Assembly: GCF_001039355.2 (NCBI RefSeq)
Contig: NW_019775991.1
Coordinates: 140,662 to 204,661 of the forward strand
Source of the DNA: Lingula anatina
Lineage: Eukaryota; Brachiopoda; Lingulata; Lingulida; Lingulidae
Length of the DNA stretch: 64,000 nt
Direction of reading: 5' to 3'
Positions within the stretch are counted from its first letter, which is position 1; the number at the start of each line of letters is the position of its first letter. Shown here one piece after another: positions 58,504-64,000 of this stretch. A program made the position numbers and the translations under genes. A model generated the notes under the pieces. It had not been told where the DNA came from and did not search any database. It saw nothing but the letters and a program-made list of their open reading frames with translations.

Positions 58504-60138
58504 AAGATATCAAAATAGATAACACAATGTAAAAGATAACAGCCAGTCAAATTAGTTATAAAACCTTTTTGAAAATAGAAGTTTTTAATTCTTTTTTTAA
58601 ATTGTCCTCAGACTCAATAGCTTCAGCGGCTTAGATATCTAGCACGCTTTCTGAAACTTCCAAACGATAAATTATTACCCCTAGCAGTTTCAGTAGGCGT
58701 GACAGTCATATAAGCCTCCTTAAATGATTGCAATTTAGCGAGAATCCCCTTGGAGATAGATCGATCCACAGTTAGTACGATAGGGTGTGGGAATGGTCAC
58801 TACATTTCATCGCAGCAATGTATAAGCTTAGGCAACTCAAAGCTTTAATAGTCAATATAACACCTTTCTATTTTCAGGTGAGATAGCAATCGGTATGGGC
58901 ATAACTTCATCCTTGAACAAGAGTATATCACGAAAATTGGCAGAGTTGGTAACGAGTGTATAGGCTACGATCCCGTAGCGTCATTTTGATCCAATTTTTT
59001 TGTTATGGAGTTGTTGAGCCCCTAACAGATTTTCAATAAACGCATTATTTTTTTTTTATCAACGATAAAATATGAACGAAGACCTTTAAAAATCGCTGGC
59101 AGGATTTTGGAGTACTAAATGGTGTCATTCATTAGGCGTTGAAACGGCGATCGTGGGTCCTCCGGTAAAAGAGAAATTAAAGAAACCAATTTTTCAGTTT
59201 TTGCCCCAAAATAAGGTGTATCAGAAAAATTGATCAGAAAATTATAATACTTATATCTTCTGAAAGGTAATGCAAAGCAGAGAGGAATTCTTTTGGAATT
59301 TTTAAAATATTTCTACAAGCAACAAAGATATTGAAGTTTTCAAACAGCTAAATTACACCAAAAGTGTTCTCACTTCTCAGCCAAGCACCTGTGACCACTG
59401 CCCAGCAGTGATCACTCAGGCGCAGCAGAGCACCCTGTGTGTGGGGCTTTGTGTACAGAGCCTATTGTCTAGCTCACATGACCAATGACCAATCAGGGCA
59501 AAGCCTATGACTAATCAGGGCAAAGCTCTCCCTCTGTGGCAATAGGGTAATTTATACATGTATCTAGGTTTCTTACTTAAAAAAATAACTTGAATGATTT
59601 TCAATTATATAAAGGCATAAATAAAAGAGGAATGATTAATTAAAGATCTTTTTAAAAAATGTCTATATGATTATATTGTGTAATAATTGTACCACACCTG
59701 CGCACATAGCACCATACGCGCATGACTGGGGTGGCCTCAGTAAACAGCATGTAATCTTGCGCATCAAATTAACCGTACTTCGCATCGTTCAATTTTCATG
59801 GGGTTTGTTCCATTATATTGCAAATGTTTTGCACTATTTAATGCTATAAATTACAAAAACAATGATGCAGTCCTAATCTGAAAAAAAAAAAAACATATCG
59901 TCGAGGTTTAGCCTTTGATTGACAGCTTACTAAGTCAATGGGTTGTACTGGTTTGTCTACACAGCGCTAAAAAAGAGATTTCAAAAAGGATGTCATTCGC
60001 CACCTGTCAGCAGGCCTGTCACAGCTTTGCACTTCTGGACAGTTTCTACTGTGGCGCCCCTAGCGGATTGTGATATACCTACCAAAATGTACTCGCCTAT
60101 GTTAATTACTGATTTCGAATGAAAAACTCGCACATGTC
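58504..60138. repeat. Duplicated block, copy 1
   Basis: Matches 62441-64000 in the same orientation with few substitutions but several larger indels (about 170 bp present only here near 59250-59410; about 65 bp present only in the other copy near 63690-63760). The second copy starts just after the N at 62428 and runs to the window end, so it may continue. Confidence 0.85.
58623..59217 (-). pseudogene. Unrecognised coding-like remnant
   Basis: On the minus strand adjacent open stretches follow one another in shifting frames: a segment containing GAKTEKLVSLISLLPEDPRS, then ILPAIFKGLRSYFIVD, then TNSANFRDILLFKDEVMPIP, KALSCLSLYIAAMKC, and finally ILAKLQSFKEAYMTVTPTET ending in a stop at 58623. 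At least one stop and two frame changes interrupt it. Of the differences from the other copy that fall in these frames, four single-base changes are synonymous. It could be a broken gene, a transposon relic, or short exons of a real gene. I do not recognise the protein. Confidence 0.4.
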
Positions 60139-62440
60139 ACCGATTGATTCCACAGCAATGTTTAATATACGTTTAATAATAAAAACCTACCTCGGACGTT
60201 TCCCCTTGGAAAAAGATACTCTGATTCCTTCAGCCATTTTTACACTTTTGGTGAACGTTCCAGGTGCGTTCTGTCAAGCTCCCTCAATTATGGAGTGGTG
60301 GGACGTTTCTGGTCAAAAAGCGTGTCACAGGTGCTTTTGTCTCGCAGAGGTCAGGAATAGAAATAATACTTCCTTCAGTTTTTATTACGCAACACCTGCA
60401 CACAAACAACAGCAATGCTTGATAAGTATCTGATATCTTTGCAACCTCACGGGTCATCCGTCAACAAAACGGGCTTCTTGAATTTCACTGCCATATTACC
60501 CCTAAACTCGATTAAAGCGTACATCGCAATGGTCAAATACCATATCACTTGACGTGTATGGACAGATAATAGGCCTACTTCTTGTCCGTTGTTCTAGGTC
60601 ATACAGCAATAAGTGTGAAATAATAAAACCTAGCGATAAATGCCTAAACACTTCGTGCATCAGCGAGAGGTGCTCAAGGCATATGTCGTGAGAAGATGGC
60701 TGTGTAATTGTAAATTGACATTCATACCGAGAGAAAGTACTTGCATTTTACCGAAAAACTTCCCTCAAACCAAAATAAAGAGTATATATCAGTAAGGCTA
60801 TATAACTATAGGTTTGTATTTACAATTATAAAGTACAGAAAAGAACACCCAGTCATAGCTGGTTTATATCTCTAATATCTCACACAGGGAAGTGGATGGA
60901 TTTATGGTAATGGGTATTGTTTTTTTGCTTTTTTTTCAGGGTATTACATACATGTGACACATGTGAGCCGTTCAAGCTTTAAATCTGGAGAGGATGACAG
61001 TGAATTATTTCGCATACAATCCAAGAGACAATATATATTCTCAATTCCCGTAAAACACCCCTAAAACCGAATAAAGCGTTCCAATAACCAGCTCTAGACA
61101 TGTTATATACAATAAACCTCTCCGCGTTCGACGGCAAACTCCTGCCGTGCTTACGTAGGGGAGACCTGGGCTAGTTGGACCCCGGGGTAAGTTGGCCCCC
61201 CATCAACTTATAACAAAGTAACTATGGGTACAAGAATTGATCACCCCGGGGTCCAACTAGCCCCTGTCCCCCCTAATATATTGACAGATGTCAACGGGTT
61301 TTCATCTTTTTGAAAAATAATTGTTGTGAAGGGTCAGCTTACATGGACAGTATTCATTCAACCGCTGACACTGATGTCGTATGGTCGGTCCGAGTCCGAC
61401 GTGACGCACCTTCAAATGCAGGGACGATGCTGGACAAAAGTACTATGGCGATGTTTATGACCGTTGTGTATGGAGATAATTACATGTTTATGAACTTTTC
61501 AAAAGACTTGTTCTTTTTTGGGTTCAAACGCCGGTGGGTGGACCGTTTAACACAACAATGGACACTGGTACGGCCTTCTCCACAAATATACAGAAATTTA
61601 GACTGAGGAGAAACCTGCTACAAAATACACTTCTTAGCAATCTAACTAGTTTTATCATTTTTTTTGATAAACTTGTGAATTGTTTTGCCTTCACTATGTT
61701 TACAAATTCAGCAACTCACGCATAAGACTAGTTTGCACGGATGTCAATAAATAAAGCTGTGTCTCTTTCTTCAGATAAGGCCTATGCTCAGATTAAAATG
61801 GGACTTCCAAATGTCAAAATGGCCGCCAATGGCATAAGATTACATCACTTTTATCAAGAGATTAAAAGGCAAGAGCAACAACCCTCATTTCAACGAAAGT
61901 TTGGATGATAACAATATATAAATGGTGCCAGACGTGTAACAATATACAGAATTCAAATGAAAAGGATCACAAAAGTTGAAAGGATTATTGTCCGGCTGGG
62001 GGTAAATTCTCGAACGATCACATGGACCCAAGCAACATACTGATAGCAATTTCGAGTGGACAACTTTATCCTCTGGATAAGCCGATTTATCCTCTGGATA
62101 GCACTATCCATTATTGTCGACTTGATGAAACACTGATATTCTCCGGATAAGCTACCATTTGTACCACTTGGCAGTGCTATCCAGCCTTGATGAGTAATGT
62201 TTTATTGCGTCCTAGTTAGACCCACTTTGCGCACTCACTACGTCAATGACGGTGTGACAGGAATGGAAGTTCAGACTCCAATATGATTAGTACAGGTTAG
62301 GGTTAGTTGGGAGTATTGGGGTTAGTACCTGTATATGGAACGGGGCCGTAGCGATAGTCCGAAGGTTCAATAGTCCGAAGGTTCATTGGTCCGAATGTTC
62401 ACTATAGAACCTTTGGACCAATGGACCNCTAAGTCCAACT
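60139..62440. other. Region between the duplicated blocks, no gene recognised
   Basis: Contains open frames of 98-104 codons (60119-60433, 61310-61606) without recognisable similarity, the hairpin element at 61157-61276, repeated GGATAAGC/GTGCTATCC motifs (62060-62180), and a palindromic stretch of GTCCGAAGGTTCA repeats (62360-62427) that ends at the single N. Confidence 0.5.
61157..61276. mobile_element. Short MITE with GGGG...TAGTTGGACCCCGGGG inverted ends
   Basis: TAGTTGGACCCCGGGGT and ACCCCGGGGTCCAACTA are perfect reverse complements, extended by GGGGAGACCTGGGC against GCCCCTGTCCCCC. About 120 bp, TA on both sides. Confidence 0.7.
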
Positions 62441-64000
62441 AAGATATCAAAATAGATAACACAATGTAAAAGATAACAGCCAGTCAAATTAGTTATAAAA
62501 CCTTTTTGAAAATAGAAGTTTTTAATTCTTTTTTTAAATTGTCCTCAGACTCAATAGCTTCAGCGGCTTAGATATCTAGCACGCTTTCTGAAGCTTCCAA
62601 ACGATAAATTATTACCCCTAGCAGTTTCAGTAGGCGTGACAGTCATATAAGCCTCCTTAAATGATTGCAATTTGGCGAGAATCCCCTTGGAGATAGATCG
62701 ATCCACAGTTAGTACGATAGGGTGTGGGAATGGTCACTACATTTCATCGCAGCAATGTATAAGCTTTGGCAACTCAAAGCTTTAATAGTCAATATAACAC
62801 CTTTCTATTTTCAGGTGAGATAGCAATCGGTATGGGCATAACTTCATCCTTGAACAAGAGTATATCACGAAAATTGGCAGAGTTGGTAACGAGTGTATAG
62901 GCTACGATCCCGTAGCGTCATTTTGATCCAATTTTTTTGTTATGGAGTTGTTGAGCCCCTAACAGATTTTCAATAAACGCATTATTTTGTTTTATCAACG
63001 ATAAAATATGAACGAAGACCTTTAAAAATAGCTGGCAGGATTTTGGAGTACTAAATGGTGTCATTCATTAGGCGTTGAAACGGCGATCGTGGGTCTTCCG
63101 GTAAAAGAGAAATTAAAGAAACCAATTTTTCAGTTTTTGCCCCAAAATTAGGTATATCAGAAAAATTTTCAAACTGATCAGAAAATTATAATACTTGCAG
63201 TGATCACTCAGGCGCAGCAGAGCACCCTGTGTGTGGGGCTTTGTGTACAGAGCCTATTGTCTAGCTCACATGACCAATGACCAATCAGGGCAAAGCCTAT
63301 GACTAATCAGGGCAAAGCTCTCTCCCTGTGGCAATAGGGTAATTTATACATGTATCTAGGTTTCTTACTTAAAAAAAAAAACTTGAATGATTTTCAATTA
63401 TATAAAGGCATAAATAAAAGAGGAATGATTAATCAAAGATCTTTATAAAAAAATGTCTATATGATTATATTGTGTAATAATTGTACCACACCTGCGCACC
63501 ATACGCGCATGGCTGGGGTGGCCTCAGTAAACAGCATGTAATCTCGCGCATCAAATTAACCGTACTTCGTTCGTTCAATTTTCATGGGGTTTGTTCCATT
63601 ATGTTGCAAATGTTTTGCACTATTTAATGCTATAAATTAAAAAAAAAACAATGATGCAGTCCTAATCTGAAAAAAAAAAAATTTCGTCGAGGCAAAACTT
63701 TAAAACATCGGCAAATCAACGTCCTCAAAGATAGCAACATGGGAAAGTCACATGACCGGGATTTAGCCTTTGATTGACAGCTTACTAAGTCAATGGGTTG
63801 TATTGGTTTGTCTACACAGCGCTAAAAAAGAGATTTCAAAAAGGATGTCATTCGCCCCCTGTCAGCAGGCCTGTCACAGCTTTGCACTTCACTGCCGCTG
63901 GACAGTTTCTACTGTGGCGCCCCTAGCGGATTGTGATATACCTACCAAAATGTACTCGCCTATGTTAATTACTGATTTCGAATGAAAAACTCGCACATGT
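62441..64000. repeat. Duplicated block, copy 2 (runs off the window)
   Basis: Counterpart of 58504-60138. The broken coding-like stretch lies here at about 62560-63156, with an additional frame change in the A-rich stretch (about 62985). Confidence 0.85.

Noticed and set aside
60119-61606. Open frames at 60119-60433 and 61310-61606
   Set aside because: No recognisable domains, no flanking splice or promoter evidence, and the length is expected by chance.
62291-62310. Interstitial telomere repeat (GGTTAGGGTTAG)
   Set aside because: Only two units are present, embedded in a dispersed repeat; not enough to call a telomere remnant.

Overview
This is a piece of animal nuclear DNA. Genes are split into many short exons with GT-AG introns, polyadenylation signals are AATAAA, and the AT-rich non-coding DNA is full of microsatellites and small inverted-repeat transposons (MITEs). 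The gene content (ciliary IFT80, a CXorf58-type protein, intronless RING/B-box/NHL TRIM genes, SLC18-like transporters) fits an invertebrate bilaterian with an expanded TRIM family, such as a lancelet, hemichordate or lophotrochozoan. I cannot fix the species from sequence alone.

Layout. 1-2.2 kb: no recognised gene, one MITE. 2.67-14.84 kb, minus: complete IFT80, 20 coding exons, 771 aa, with a U12-type AT-AC first intron. 15.98-19.81 kb, plus: complete CXorf58 homologue, 10 coding exons, 420 aa, head-to-head with IFT80. 21.09-24.70 kb, minus: a DsbA/FrnE-type thioredoxin-fold oxidoreductase in which an in-frame TGA replaces the first cysteine of the CPWC active site, with a SECIS-like hairpin in its 3' UTR. 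I read it as a selenoprotein. Its middle exons are present twice around a one-base N, probably as two haplotypes joined end to end. 25.8-39.5 kb and 42.2-56.2 kb: two copies of a roughly 14 kb tandem segmental duplication, each holding a one-coding-exon TRIM-NHL gene followed by a 15-exon SLC18-like transporter, all on the minus strand. The transporter in the first copy has a 221-bp inverted-repeat element inserted in coding exon 1, which creates an immediate stop. The second copy is open (505 aa). 56.2-64 kb: repeats, a 752-base gap, and a 1.6 kb block present twice (58.5-60.1 and 62.4-64.0 kb) that carries an unrecognised, broken coding-like stretch.

Four isolated single-base Ns (22626, 36520, 38837, 62428) mark assembly joins. 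Three of them sit beside a duplicated block, so copy number there should be treated with caution.

The strongest new points are the Sec-containing DsbA-like protein with its SECIS, the AT-AC intron in IFT80, and SLC18-like transporters that lack all three membrane acidic residues of the vesicular amine transporters.
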